Origin: Paraphysomonas bandaiensis
Lineage: Eukaryota > Chrysophyceae
Assembly: GCA_965644295.1 (NCBI GenBank)
Contig: CBFFRP010000397.1
Span: forward strand, 124,001 to 188,000
DNA: 64,000 nucleotides
Direction: 5' to 3'
The position numbers were made by a program, and so were the translations under genes. Below the pieces are notes generated by a model. The model was not told the DNA's origin. It ran no database searches and saw only the letters and a list, made by a program, of their open reading frames with translations. Each line of letters opens with the position of its first letter. The first letter of the stretch is position 1. Shown here piece by piece: positions 45,913 to 57,041 of this stretch.

Positions 45913-46377
45913 ATGAGCTCCTCATCTAGACCGAAGTCAAGTTTATTTAAAAATGGGGATATTCCGACCATTGATCTTCGCAATGTGCTTTTGAAGGGTT
46001 TCCTAACCAAAGAAGGTGGTAGTTGGAAAACATGGCGAAGGAGATTTTTCGTTCTTTCTGTAGATGGAGTATTAAATTATTTTGAAGATGAAACAATGGC
46101 CAAACCTAAAGGCTCACTTAACTGTCGCGATGCTGAGGTACACCCTCTCACTGAACAAGGAGATTTATATTTTGAAATCGCGACTGAGGTGTTCAAGTCG
46201 GACTCTGGACGTCGTCTTAAGCTGTTAGCCGAAAGTGAAGAGCAAATTTTTGAATGGGTACAGGCTATTCGGGCTGTGTCTTGCTTATACGGAGATTCAA
46301 CTCCTTCTACTTCTAATGCTGGTGAGGGTACATCAATACCAGACTATAATGATGTGGATTCAGATCCTCTTTGCTGA
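45913..46377 (+). CDS. PH-domain protein
   Basis: Single-exon 154-aa protein that is essentially one pleckstrin-homology domain (residues about 27-126), a phosphoinositide or protein-binding module. Seen: LKGFLTKEGGSWKTWRRRFF opening strands 1-2 with the basic KxxWRRRFF loop typical of lipid-binding PH domains; VLSVDGVLNYFEDE; PKGSLNCRDAEV; a fourth-to-seventh strand region FEIATEVFKSDSGRRLKLLA; and the C-terminal helix EEQIFEWVQAIRAVS with the invariant Trp. N-terminal 26 and C-terminal 28 residues are Ser-rich and disordered. Stand-alone PH proteins of this size are common in protists; no specific name fits. Confidence 0.93.
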   Translation: MSSSSRPKSSLFKNGDIPTIDLRNVLLKGFLTKEGGSWKTWRRRFFVLSVDGVLNYFEDETMAKPKGSLNCRDAEVHPLTEQGDLYFEIATEVFKSDSGRRLKLLAESEEQIFEWVQAIRAVSCLYGDSTPSTSNAGEGTSIPDYNDVDSDPLC

Positions 46378-48097
46378 GTCGGATATATGTGTAAAGTGTA
46401 TATGTAGTTTGGTACGTATGAACATAATAGCGTAGACTTAAGAGTATTCCAGCTAATATATCCTAAGCGCATGTCATAAGAGTCATAATAATACGACTAT
46501 CAATGACAATTCATGAGTAATGAACAGTGCTGTGGGTCTTAAGATGAGAAGAGGTAGACTATTCTCTCTAGAATTAACGAATCAATTGTCGTATTTGTGG
46601 CTTGCAGGTCCATAAACCTTTGTTCTGCGAATCAACCCTATATACGTATACACGTATACCCATACATACTGAGACCACATTACTATACTATCTACTATTC
46701 TAGACGAAAAATGTAATATTCGTAAGGATTCGACTACGTCATATATATCGTACTGTTATAATGTACTGCGACATTCTGAACTGAAATAATTCTAACCGCT
46801 AAGTATAGCACGTTTTTTATTCCACCTCAGCCGTGTACTAAGTAGTCAGCATTCAGCATCGCCTAAGTACTAACAATCAGTATGCTACCTTGGATTTTAG
46901 CTACATTCTTTTCCATCGCAACAAAAAAACTTATATGTGCTCTCTTGCTGTATCTAATTGGTACCATAACTTTTCTGCGTTCAAGAATTACAATATATTT
47001 GTATATTTATGACTCAATCAACGGATTTCCCCGTGGCTTTTGTGGCTAATGAAAACTGATAGATTTCATAAAGCATTACAGCCATAGAAAAGACATTTTC
47101 CTACTGTAGTATAAAGAGGACTGCTGATTTGTACAAGAAATTGCAGTGCAAGGCCTTCAATAGAATAATATGGAACACTACATACACTAATTTACACTAT
47201 AATAATACAAAGTTACTTACATTTAAACATAATCATTACTATTTAAACAACAAAACTCTTGCATAAGTAAACTATACGATTAAACATTACTTCCTTCTGG
47301 TATGAATCCCATAATCTTTCGGAAGTTTTATCTTGTTATGCGCTCTAGGCTGAAGTTGTAGCAGCATACTCCGACTTCTTATTGTCGTCGTTATCGTCCT
47401 ATTTAGTAATATCAACCTGTTCGCGCTATTTTCAAGTCTAAGACATCATCGCACTCACAATGAGTGAATAGTATACGTCTTATGGATAGCTTTGCATCTT
47501 TACTACAATAGATAAACACTATTTAATGACACCCAAATACGCTCAATGATATTTCTTAAAGTAACAAGCACCTCACTCTTTTGGTATGGTAACGCATTTC
47601 ACGATAAAAGGTTAAACCAAACCTACAGTACATAGAGCAATCTATGATATATCTGCACGGTCATATCTGCCTGTCTATAGATAGATACACATGGATATCT
47701 GCAGATCCGTTTCAGATTTGGTATGAATATATCTGTATATGTACAGCAGTACAGGTAGACAGGTACATTATGGATATATCCTACAGCAGTACAGTATCCG
47801 TATATTGCATAGAGGAGTGGATAGTTTTTTTTTTGTATTTCTTTTGATTTTCTTGTTGCTACATACACACAGCAGCACTATATATACGCATACATACACA
47901 TACACACAGCAGCATATATACATATACGCATACATACACATACACACAGCAGCAGACAGCACTCGGTATATACTCCAACTCTACCACCCCAGCATTGCTA
48001 AACACATCTGAGTCATCATAATCCAACTCAAACACAATAAGAGTGAAGGATATAATCATTACCTATTACTTCACATTCAATTTACTTATAAAACAAT
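46378..48097. other. Intergenic region with microsatellites upstream of the methyltransferase gene
   Basis: 46.4-47.6 kb: AT-rich, no gene. 47640-47960: GATATATC, TACAGCAGTAC (near 47743 and 47781) and ACACATACACACAGCAGCA repeats, about 140-450 bp before the start codon of the DOT1-like gene. No ORF with family motifs. Confidence 0.45.
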
Positions 48098-49881
48098 ATG
48101 AGTCAAGAACAAAAAGAGAGTTTGAATGAACCTGCTAAACTATTGCTACTAGTAAGACGATTAGAATCTAGCATACATCCTTTAATCATAATTAAATAAT
48201 AGGCTGCATTATTAGCAAAGGATCATATTATTAGCAATAATGCAAAAGCATTTTTGAAGGGTATATTCATGAGATAGACTATACATATATATATATACTG
48301 ATTGTATGTATATACAGAATTGATATTGAGACGTGATACAAGAATTATTCAACTCTTAAAAAAATTTGAATCAAAAGAAGCAGGCGACACGACATTTCTG
48401 GATCATATTCACGATTTGATTGAAGACGAGGCACATGCAGTTTTTAATGAATTATTTTCTGATACCAGTTTGGAGGTTGGGAAAACTCTGTCGAAGGAAG
48501 AGCGCGATCAGAAATCCCTGCAAGACGAAAAGGTTAGATAAGCTTATGATTAGCGTGTATACAAACTGAGAGTGATATATTTACAGTCTCTTATTTATGG
48601 GGAGGTAGATTTTCACTCTTTTTATCGCGTCTTACGTAAGATTAATCCCTCTCCGGGCGGCGTTTTTTACGACCTCGGAAGCGGTACTGGCAAGGCTGTT
48701 TTTGCCGCCAGATTCGTGTGTGATTTCTCACGGTGTATTGGTATTGAAGTACTGGAATCTTTACACCAGCAGGCGGCTGGGATTGTGCACAGGTAATACA
48801 TTCCATGCCATATCTGTGGGCTATCTCGCGGATATTACTTCAGTGTGTTACTTTTGCAGTTTCTGACATGCTAACATAATTTTTGATGGGGTAGATACAA
48901 TGAAGACTTCCAGGAGTATCTAACGGCAGGAATGCATCAGATGGCTAACGTTTATGCGGTAAATACTTCTTTTGTATTGTTATTTACAACTGTTTGCTTA
49001 TTATTAACATAGGGCTCCTTTTTGGACTATGATTGGTCTGATGGAGATGTTGTGTTCGCAAATTCTACGTGTTATGATGATCAGCTTATGGCTGACATGG
49101 GCGAGGTAAATATTGTTGTGCTGCTGTGTGCAAGGTATTTTTGTGATGTATATATGAAGAAGTTGTATCCGGTGAAGTAGAAATGTTTATTTTCTGTGGA
49201 ATATTGGAATGTGTCGGAGCACGTTGACTGATCTCTCACGTTTCTAATAAAATTATGCAGATGGCAAAGTCTTTGAAGCCGGGTGCTATATTCGTAACAT
49301 TTACTAAAGGTCTGAATCTTCCAGACTTTTTCGAGCTCGTCGAAAGAAAGAGGTATAGGATGAGTTGGGGACCTGCGACCGTATTCATCCATCGCCGACT
49401 GGGGGATGACGGCAGACCCTGCGGACCTTTTAAATTAAATCTTCTCCCATCAGATGACAAGAACTACTCGGATGATGAGGGAGGCAATAAGTGGTCTAAC
49501 GACGAGGACGACGAGGAAGAATCGGATGATGACTATGAAGATGATTACGAGGATGAGGACGATGGGATTGAAGCAGAGGACGAAGAAGAAGATGAGCCCT
49601 ATGCGCCTCAGAGATCGTATTACGATACTTCATCTTCTAGTAATAATGGCACCGCTGCTGCAAACCCATTGGAACTCAAAGTTACCCCACTCATGAGTAA
49701 GTGAATTGCATATGTCTACTTTGTTACTACAGATGATATTAATGTTGCGTATTTGTGAATAGAATTTCAACAACGCCAGGCGGCTACTGCTGGACTTCCG
49801 TCTGGATTGGGCAGTCCTCAGGATGTTGCCCTGCTCAGACGAAAGAACCGCTCTGCAGCCAATCGTTCATCCAATATGTGA
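48098..49881 (+). CDS. DOT1-fold methyltransferase (H3K79-methyltransferase-like), 8 exons
   Basis: SAM-dependent methyltransferase of the DOT1 class; histone H3 Lys79 is the known substrate of the family, but this substrate is inferred. Exons: 48098-48151, 48203-48260, 48318-48532, 48587-48792, 48895-48958, 49013-49105, 49261-49696, 49763-49881 (1245 nt, 414 aa). Seen: SLIYGEVDFHSFYRVLRKI before motif I; motif I GVFYDLGSGTGKAVFAA; CIGIEVLESLHQQA (acidic residue after strand 2); a DFxxxDW-type SFLDYDWSDGDVVFANSTCY matching the DOT1 D-motif/VNN region; LKPGAIFVTFTKGL; and RMSWGPATVFIHRRL. An acidic stretch of about 45 residues (DEDDEEESDDDYEDDYED) follows, then a basic C-terminus. The N-terminal 170 aa are helical. 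Many protists have short uncharacterised DOT1-like paralogues, so histone specificity is not assured. Confidence 0.88.
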
Positions 49882-50483
49882 TCACTCAGTAGCAAGTGTC
49901 GAATTCAAGTGGCTGTTATTATTGTTGGGCGTTAGTGCTTAGAAGGTTAAGTTCTTATGTCTGGTGGATACGTTGACAGATTTCTTGTGAATGTCGTGAA
50001 TGACCAAGTAATTATTAGGTATGATAGCTATTTAAACCATACGTTGCTGTTGTGGTTGGTCTTTAGTCCTTCTAAGCTGGAATTCTAATGTCTTTGTGAC
50101 TGATCTTGTTTGCGTGTCTGAATGACTGTGTGCATTAGAAATAACGAAAACATTCATCAGTCTGTTACAGCCAGTATCATATTTAAAATTGAATGCCTAG
50201 TAGCTATTCAAAACCTGTTTCTGTCAGTAATGAGTGGTTTATGGAGTTATTAAATTACATAGTAACCAAGGATGAGAAGTAGCTAGCCGTCTTAGTTAGT
50301 AGTCGGGTAAGTCTAGCGTTGTAAAGTATCTGTGCAACTCCTCACTCAATATTACCTGTACAAATGGAAGATAACAGCTAATAGGTGAGAGTGATCCTCA
50401 ACAGGCTGGCGTAGCAATTAATTGGTGAGAGGTATCGAACAACGATAACAATTGAAACTATTAATCGTTAATCGGGCGTACGA
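49882..50483. other. Intergenic region
   Basis: 3' flank of the DOT1-like gene. GGTGAGAG-type duplications at 50382-50430. No gene. Confidence 0.4.
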
Positions 50484-50780
50484 TTATTGGCATTGTAAAT
50501 AATTGATAATTGGCAATAATAGCCAATAAAATGCCTTCAATTCTATTGCTGGCTTTTGAATAGCTTTCTGAACTACTATTTCATCCCAAAGATGCCTATT
50601 ATGTGCACACAGAAACATTAATATTTCAAGTTGTCTAGGTTTTATTCGCATGCGATAATCAGTCATTACAATCATTGCACTGCTAAACAATTAGCAACCC
50701 GTCACAACCATTGGCAGTTTGTTGTGCGTGCTTTCCTGCACGTTCGGTCATCTTCATCGACTTCACCTTCGTCTGCAGGT
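50484..50780 (-). pseudogene. Decayed hAT transposase, C-terminal domain
   Basis: Minus-strand frame from 50690 reads MFSSAMIVMTDYRMRIKPRQ, then LEILMFLCAHNRHLWDEIVV, a clear hAT dimerisation domain (LFS.A......R...P...E.L.FL....LW.E). The expected CERL just upstream is broken by a short insertion near 50690, and EGEVDEDDR precedes it, as in the 19880-20170 copy. Non-functional. Confidence 0.82.
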
Positions 50781-52282
50781 ACATCACATTTATCAAAAAG
50801 CATCTGTGATTTTCAGCGCGGTTCAATTCGTCGTCCATACCACGCTGAATCTTAACTACTGCTTACTCGAAGCTGAATTTTGAACAATGTCTGCATCTGT
50901 AGCCAGGTGGAATTTTATCCCGGCATATTGACGAATTAAACCATCGAATTGTACCCGGGCATCAATCAGATTAAGCTATTTGACCACAAAAGTTAACAGA
51001 CAATTCTAAACTATTCTGATGATACGAAAGTGCCCCTATATACTGACTGAAATTATCCACTTTGCTTAATCGCAAGACATCAAAAATAGAATCACACCCA
51101 CGCAGATGCGTGTGGACAATACCATATACCCCTGGATCGTATAATACAATAAACTCTATTGGGAGCTCTTTAGTTCAGCAGGTAATAGTTTGTTATTTCC
51201 ACTGGCATAGATGGACAGGGTTATCCACCAGTTGCAATAAACTTCATGACAGCTAGGTTTAAGTTGTGCGTCCTCAACAAAGTCGTTCTGCAGGATAAGT
51301 ACCGGAGATATTTCTCCCATATATATATATATGTGAGCCTCATATATAATCAGCAGATATAGTTCTGCCCACTTATAGCCAAATGCTTGTGTGGTACTAA
51401 ACAGCTTTGGACCATGACAAATAAACAGGTATCCGGGAATGGGTCCACCGCAAGGGAACCCGTGGTTTTGGGCTGCACTATAAATTTTTGTGTGGGCAAC
51501 CAATTCAAGGTACTGTGCGCCACATAACTGTTCAATGAAAGATACGGATCACCAAAAACATCCAGTGCAGTAGAAGTTCAATTCCATTAACTATAACATT
51601 AACTATAACTCATCAAAAGAAAATATCTGTTGTTCTGCTGCAAAAAACTATATTGGAAATTCATTATCCGATCGTTGTGGAGATGCTCAGTTTGTTTCTT
51701 GACAACGATATTCAACATGATATTACTTTTGTGTGCTGAAGTTAAGGTGTATACTGATCCTTATACCTTATACTGTCACACAGTTATGATTTATAATGAT
51801 GACGTGACTGTGCACATACATACTAATTCTTCTACGCTCTCAAATAGTATCAATGATCAGATGATCAGTAGCTGCACAGCTCAGGGTGCTACGTATTTCA
51901 GTACTATAGGTATGTTTTCATTTACTATAGTTGGACGGATGTAACGTGGAGTTGACAAACCAAGCACAGAAGAATCAATAACAATTATGCTACTATAACC
52001 ACCCCTGGAAAGAAACTATTCGCGAAATTATGAAAGAAACACATCAAACCACAATTACTATCGTCAAAACTCTTTCGATTATATCATAATCTTATGAATA
52101 ACTCTATCTTTATTCACAATTGTGAATACACTGTGGCATTTTAGCCGATGCTAATAACGCACATCTATATGTGTACGATGCACGGTAGAATTATTCAACT
52201 CAACAAGATGTCAATAAATACATACCTACATAACTCTATATCATACTATACTAATCAAAAATAATCATCCTCATAATGCTGT
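50781..52282. other. Intergenic region with a family-A repeat fragment
   Basis: No gene supported. 51273-51440 is repeat family A. A 104-codon frame at 51630-51944 has no recognised motif and no clear hydrophobic pattern. Confidence 0.4.
51273..51440 (+). repeat. Interspersed repeat family A, 5' partial copy
   Basis: CTCAACAAAGTCG start, GGATAAGTACCGGAGATATT, an ATATATATAT expansion, then AGCCAAATGCTTGTGTGGTA. Truncated after GTTTTGGGC near 51472. Confidence 0.78.
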
Positions 52283-52612
52283 CTATCTACTAGTTCGAAA
52301 TCTCTTGGATGATCTGCCGTATGCAGGTTTGTGGAGATCATTCACCACATCAGTAAGAGCATAAACTTGTTTTTCGACAGGTGATGTTCTTCTTTTATTT
52401 GAAGAGAAACATGTAAAATATCTAGATATTCCTTTATCACGCTTACGTCGTTCATCATCGACTGGTTTCATCATATTCACATTTCGTGAATTAGGACACT
52501 GCTTCACTCCATGATTACTGAAGAATGCAGGCTGTGGAAGTGGTGGATATTCAACAACAGTTATAGTCATGAATAAACTTGTGAATATAATAACACTACT
52601 CACAAGTCTCAC
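52283..52612 (-). CDS. Small basic protein, paralogue A (possible signal peptide)
   Basis: 109 aa, unrecognised. N-terminal hydrophobic segment (LVSSVIIFTSLFMTITVV) could be a signal peptide or anchor. The remainder is basic: VEYPPLPQPAFF, MMKPVDDERRKRDKGISRYF, TCFSSNKRRTSPVEKQV. The core EY-P-P ... MM-PV-D-RR-K ... I-R-F-C-S-KRRTSP-E aligns with the protein at 54962-55255, so these are paralogues of one small family. A TACAGCAG motif (52852) lies about 240 bp upstream. Introns not seen. Conservation between copies supports coding status. Confidence 0.6.
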   Translation of the reverse strand: MRLVSSVIIFTSLFMTITVVEYPPLPQPAFFSNHGVKQCPNSRNVNMMKPVDDERRKRDKGISRYFTCFSSNKRRTSPVEKQVYALTDVVNDLHKPAYGRSSKRFRTSR

Positions 52613-53699
52613 TTGAAAATTGTGGTTGTCATTCTATTCTCTCTCTCTATGTATGTATGTATGTATGTATGTATGTATGTATGGTAATTGCATTCTGCAT
52701 AGCAATATGGACACAGGCGTTTGTAGCCAATGAATGGTGGATATGACTACTTCATTTGTTATGAACAGATGGAAAAGTAGGTAAGAATATCGAATTCTAT
52801 GAAATTTTTGTAAGTATGTTCTGACTGGTACTGTGAGACGTGAATACTACAGCAGTACATACATGTATATACCATATATACTGTACCTTGTAGTACTGTA
52901 GTACATGACATGGAAGTGGACATGCAATTACATATTGTTGAAGTGGAGGTATGACAGCTTCCTCAACAGTTTCTAGTGCCTGTGTTGTGCACTATAGTTG
53001 CTATGACGCAGTCGCCAATGTGGATAGATAATGCAGAGATTGAACAGTTGTGATTAACTGGTTATTTACAATGATTTAAGATCAAACGAGAGATGTTAAA
53101 CAGAATGGCGGCGAGGTTTACACTGTGGTAATATATGAAGTCACGTAGTTATTCTTAGTGCATAACGCAAACTCAAAGAAGCCTCACATGTCGTGCTTTT
53201 AAGCAGTAGAAAGGAGATGTCAAGATCATATTAAGCCTGAACACAAGTATTATGTATTATAAAATTCATTTATCTGTTTTATTAATCATCGATAGGAATT
53301 ATAGATTAATAACTGGACACAATTTTTATCATTCGTTGACATACTATAGCTACTCCACAGTCGGATCACTACCGTAATCGTATACAGTTGCATTGCCCTA
53401 CCTTCGCAATAATAGCCACTAGAAAATCAAATAGCTATTATCTCATTCAGCAAGATGTCTGGCATGTATAGTAATTGAAAAATGACTAGGTGATGGTGAA
53501 GTTGATAACAGTGCTAGAGCATTTAGTGAATCTACTTCGATTGTTTGGTCTACTACTTAATAGAACATCAAATAAAGTTAAAAACAGATATACTGTAATG
53601 AGAATCTACAATTCACAATGAGGATATTCTGTCGACTGTACGTGCTCATAAATTGTTTACTTACTCTCACACAAATTTAATAAATAGTATAGTGAAACT
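52613..53699. other. Intergenic region
   Basis: TATG microsatellite at 52650-52682, TACAGCAGTACATACATGTA patch at about 52850-52910. No gene seen. Confidence 0.4.
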
Positions 53700-53970
53700 A
53701 ATGTCTTGTTGAATTTCGTGAGATGCTTTACACGGCAATGATACTAGTCATCAATTCGAGGTTACATGGAACTCTGTGTACAGTCAGGATTCACTTCAGG
53801 TACCATGGTATCTCTTGGCTGGAAATCACGACCACTATGGTAATGTATCTGCTGAGGTCGCCTTTACGGAGATCTCTGATCAGTGGAACTTTCCTAGTCC
53901 TTCAAGTCTGAGGATGGTACAACTATGGGCGTTGTTTTCATTGACGTATGACAAGATGCAGTTGATATAA
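53700..53970 (+). pseudogene. Fragment of type-5 (purple, tartrate-resistant) acid phosphatase
   Basis: The frame containing [20 protein letters not shown] continues into [20 protein letters not shown] and [18 protein letters not shown]. This matches the second metal-ligand block of ACP5-type metallophosphoesterases (PWY.LAGNHDH.GN), then the AQIAYSKIS.RWNFPSP block. Upstream metal ligands (GDWGG-type) and the downstream GHYP and GHDH blocks were not found nearby; the frame ends at a stop at 53970. So it is a broken fragment or one exon of a badly disrupted gene. Confidence 0.75.
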
Positions 53971-54961
53971 TATATAAAATATAATGTATAGAGTAGCGTT
54001 GAGTGCGTCTAATATGCGCAATAAATGCCCCATTCCGAGGACATGGCCATATTGTAGGCTGACTGGTGCACCACCTATAACACCGAGGTATAGTACTGGT
54101 TCTACCACCCGACTACTTTGTAGCTGTCCGCATAGATAAGGCGCAGATTCTGTTTCCGCCCCACCGTATAGGTCCAGTGTGCTAGTGTGACATCGGCCGC
54201 TTCCCCCCCCTCACCTAGAATGCGTGGGGTTACTCGAAATCTCATATAGTGTAGATCTAGCTAGAGCTTTCTTGGTGTCAACACACAACGAATACGCTGA
54301 GATTTTTATTAATAATCTATACGTTACTTAGCTTAGTCAACACTAGTACTTCATTATTCACTAGGGTACGCTCTCGGAATGGGGCAATAATGAAGTAGCA
54401 ATAACAAGTTGTTGTCTATTTTACGAGCGCATAAATCGAAGTTAGTCGTTCATTTACTTTCACACTTGCTAAGTCAATAGTAGCTCCTTTCGAATTTATT
54501 GGTACCGCATTGGACTATAATATGCATGTAAGCGCGTATGTACTACATAAATGTACTCACAAAAATTGTTCTTGTTCATATACAGCACTTCTGTTAAAGA
54601 TCTATGACGAATTACTTTCCAGAAATTCACATAAGAGAGAAATAGACTGCTTTACTTATTTTTAGATATTATTTGTTTTCTTGAAGCATACAGGAAGCAT
54701 TGAGCTTTTCACTGCCTACTTTGCTTGGATGAATGAATTTCGACACCGATATGACATTTACAACCTACAATCTCGTTTCCGTATGACTAGTACAATTCTA
54801 GGCAATTCAGAAATTGAACACGCTTCATAAACCCGTAAGTACGTTATACATTATATTGAAAGGGACGTAAACACCGGCGATATACCTATACTCTATAAGA
54901 AAAAATGCGAAAACGTGACATTCAAAAGGTGGTCCTATACTGCGCTCATGATTAAAATATC
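53971..54961. other. Intergenic region
   Basis: No gene recognised. A G+C-richer patch at 54040-54230 includes a run of eight C (54203-54210). Further phosphatase exons were looked for by eye and not found. Confidence 0.4.
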
Positions 54962-55255
54962 CTATATTTCCGTATTATACGCTGGTTGTCGTCCAGAATT
55001 ACATTTTCGGGTCGAAACAGTAGGCGGTGTTTGACTGGCAGCTCTGCTGATCGTGCGCAAATGTGTCTCTGTTGGAGAAGTGCGGCGTTTGTGAGATGTT
55101 GAACAGCAAAACATACGAGTTATCCAAGTTTTTCGGCGTCGTTTACTGTCAGCAACAGGTTGCATCATTCTTCTTTGTTGCAACACGTCATCATTACAGC
55201 ATTCCACTGAGTTGAGTGGTTGTGGAGAATACTCGGCAATAGTAACCAAGGACAT
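54962..55255 (-). CDS. Small basic protein, paralogue B
   Basis: 97 aa, unrecognised but paralogous to 52283-52612: AEYSPQPLNS, MMQPVADSKRRRKTWITRMF, CCSTSHKRRTSPTETHL. It starts MSLVTIAEY, so the hydrophobic N-terminus of paralogue A is missing or sits on an unseen upstream exon. Basic with several Cys. The two copies lie on the same strand on either side of the acid phosphatase fragment, suggesting local segmental duplication. Confidence 0.55.
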   Translation of the reverse strand: MSLVTIAEYSPQPLNSVECCNDDVLQQRRMMQPVADSKRRRKTWITRMFCCSTSHKRRTSPTETHLRTISRAASQTPPTVSTRKCNSGRQPAYNTEI

Positions 55256-56047
55256 AGCTACTATGCCTTCAACACTGCCAGAAATTTAATATACCGCAAC
55301 TTTTTATCACAATACTACTTCAGATTGCGATTAGTTATGCACTTGTTTCCAATGCACCTTTCTGTCCAATGTAAGTATAGTTTTCGTCTCAATCTATATC
55401 CGTTTTCAAACCAAAATCTGGTGACTTCTTGAATTGAACATTACGTTGAAAGAATTCAAATTAGCCAATCATGTATCTATATGATACAATGATATGTTGT
55501 GATTGGATGATTTTATTGGAATGTCTTTCGAATATGAAAAATTATTTAGCCCGCACCGCAGGTGCGGGATCCCGCACCCTTGTTTTTACACAAAGGCCGC
55601 ACAGCAAGTGCGCCCATCGAGTGATCCAATCAGCAGAGTGCATCATAGCATAGTGCATCATATCACATGCATCGAGTATATGTATATAGTAATATGACGA
55701 GGCAGCCATATGCAGCAGATACACGTTAATGAGTGCTTGAATGATAGGTGATAACATGTTGCTACCATCTTATTTCATGAAACTGTGAGATGAGATATGC
55801 AGTTACTGGACGAGGTTTATAAGGCTGTATGGAGAGGAACTGTGAAGGGCTGTATATTATGGTATGAAGTGATTTGATATGGATATCAATGATTGAATTC
55901 CAGGTGGGAGCATCATGCTCCCATCATCCTATTTAAAGTGTCAGGTATGTAGAGAGATGAGAAGTGGTACATTTGAAGGAATAGAAGGCTGTATATCATG
56001 CATGCACTATGTTGTGTGATGGTATATGATATGCTGAATGTTGTCAT

Positions 56048-56441
56048 GGTTTATTATGCTGTTGTAGGCGCAATGACGTTTATACTTACCGGTGCAAGAG
56101 GGATGCCTAAGCGACACAAGCGCCCGGCTGCCCCTGTACCATCTTGCAGTGAATATGTGTCATGTTGTGTAAGGGTATGCAGTATGGCTGTATGTGATAA
56201 GAATTCTGAACGGTGTGGAATAATAAAATGCTGAAGGCTGTGATGGTTTATTATGCTGTTGTAGGCGCAATGACGTTTATACTTACCGGTGCAAGAGGGA
56301 TGCCTAAGCGACACAAGCGCCCGGCTGCCCCTGTTCCATCTTGCAGTGAATATGTGTCATGTTGTGTAAGGGTATGCAGTATGGCTGTATGTGATAAGAA
56401 TTCTGAACGGTGTGGAATAATAAAATGCTGAACGCTGTGAT
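56048..56441 (+). repeat. Two tandem 197-bp repeats
   Basis: Units 56048-56244 and 56245-56441, almost identical (one A/T difference in TGTACCATC/TGTTCCATC). Each contains GCGACACAAGCGCCCGGCTG and ends AATAATAAAATGCTGAA. A short frame (LTGARGMPKRHKRPAAPVPS) repeats with it but is probably not a gene. Confidence 0.93.
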
Positions 56442-56963
56442 GGTTGATTATACTGTTGTATGCTCTGTAAATAATGATACGATGTATTCCAATTACTAAT
56501 GAATCATTAATTATAAGGGTACAGTATAAAAAGTTGATGGAGTGGTTATAAATGAATACATATAGGCATTCTACAGATTACTAACATCAGACTGTGTCGA
56601 ATAATAAAATGCTGCACGCTGTAATGGTTGATTATACTGTTGTATGCTCTGTAAATAATGATACGATGTATTCCAATTACTAATGAATCATTAATTATAA
56701 GGGTACATTATAAAAAGTTGATGGAGTGGTTATAAATGAATACATATAGGCATTCTACAGATTACTAACATCAGACTGTGTCGAATAATAAAATGCTGAA
56801 CGCTGTAATGGTTGATTATACTGTTGTATGCTCTGTAAATAATGATACGATGTATTCCAATTACTAATGAATCATTAATTATAAGGGTACATTATAAAAA
56901 GTTGATGGAGTGGTTATAAATGAATACATATATTGGCATTCTACAGATTACTAACATCAGACT
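56442..56963 (+). repeat. Three tandem 184-bp repeats (last truncated)
   Basis: GGTTGATTATACTGTTGTAT starts at 56442, 56626 and 56810, a spacing of 184 bp. Each unit ends with ACATCAGACTGTGTCG and AATAATAAAATGCTG, the same tail as the 197-bp units, so the two arrays share a junction sequence. They lie just 3' of the recombinase stop codon. Confidence 0.93.
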
Positions 56964-57041
56964 GAAGTTTCCTTTTCTTTGTCCTTGGAATAATGTTACC
57001 ATCACTGTCCCTTCGTGCACTCATTGCATCATATATACTGT

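Noticed and set aside
51630-51944. 104-codon plus-strand frame
   Set aside because: No recognised motif, no paralogue in the window, embedded in repeat debris.
55998-56431. Two tandem 72-78-codon frames with MPKRHKRPAAPVPS
   Set aside because: They recur only because the 197-bp DNA unit is duplicated; no independent evidence of coding.
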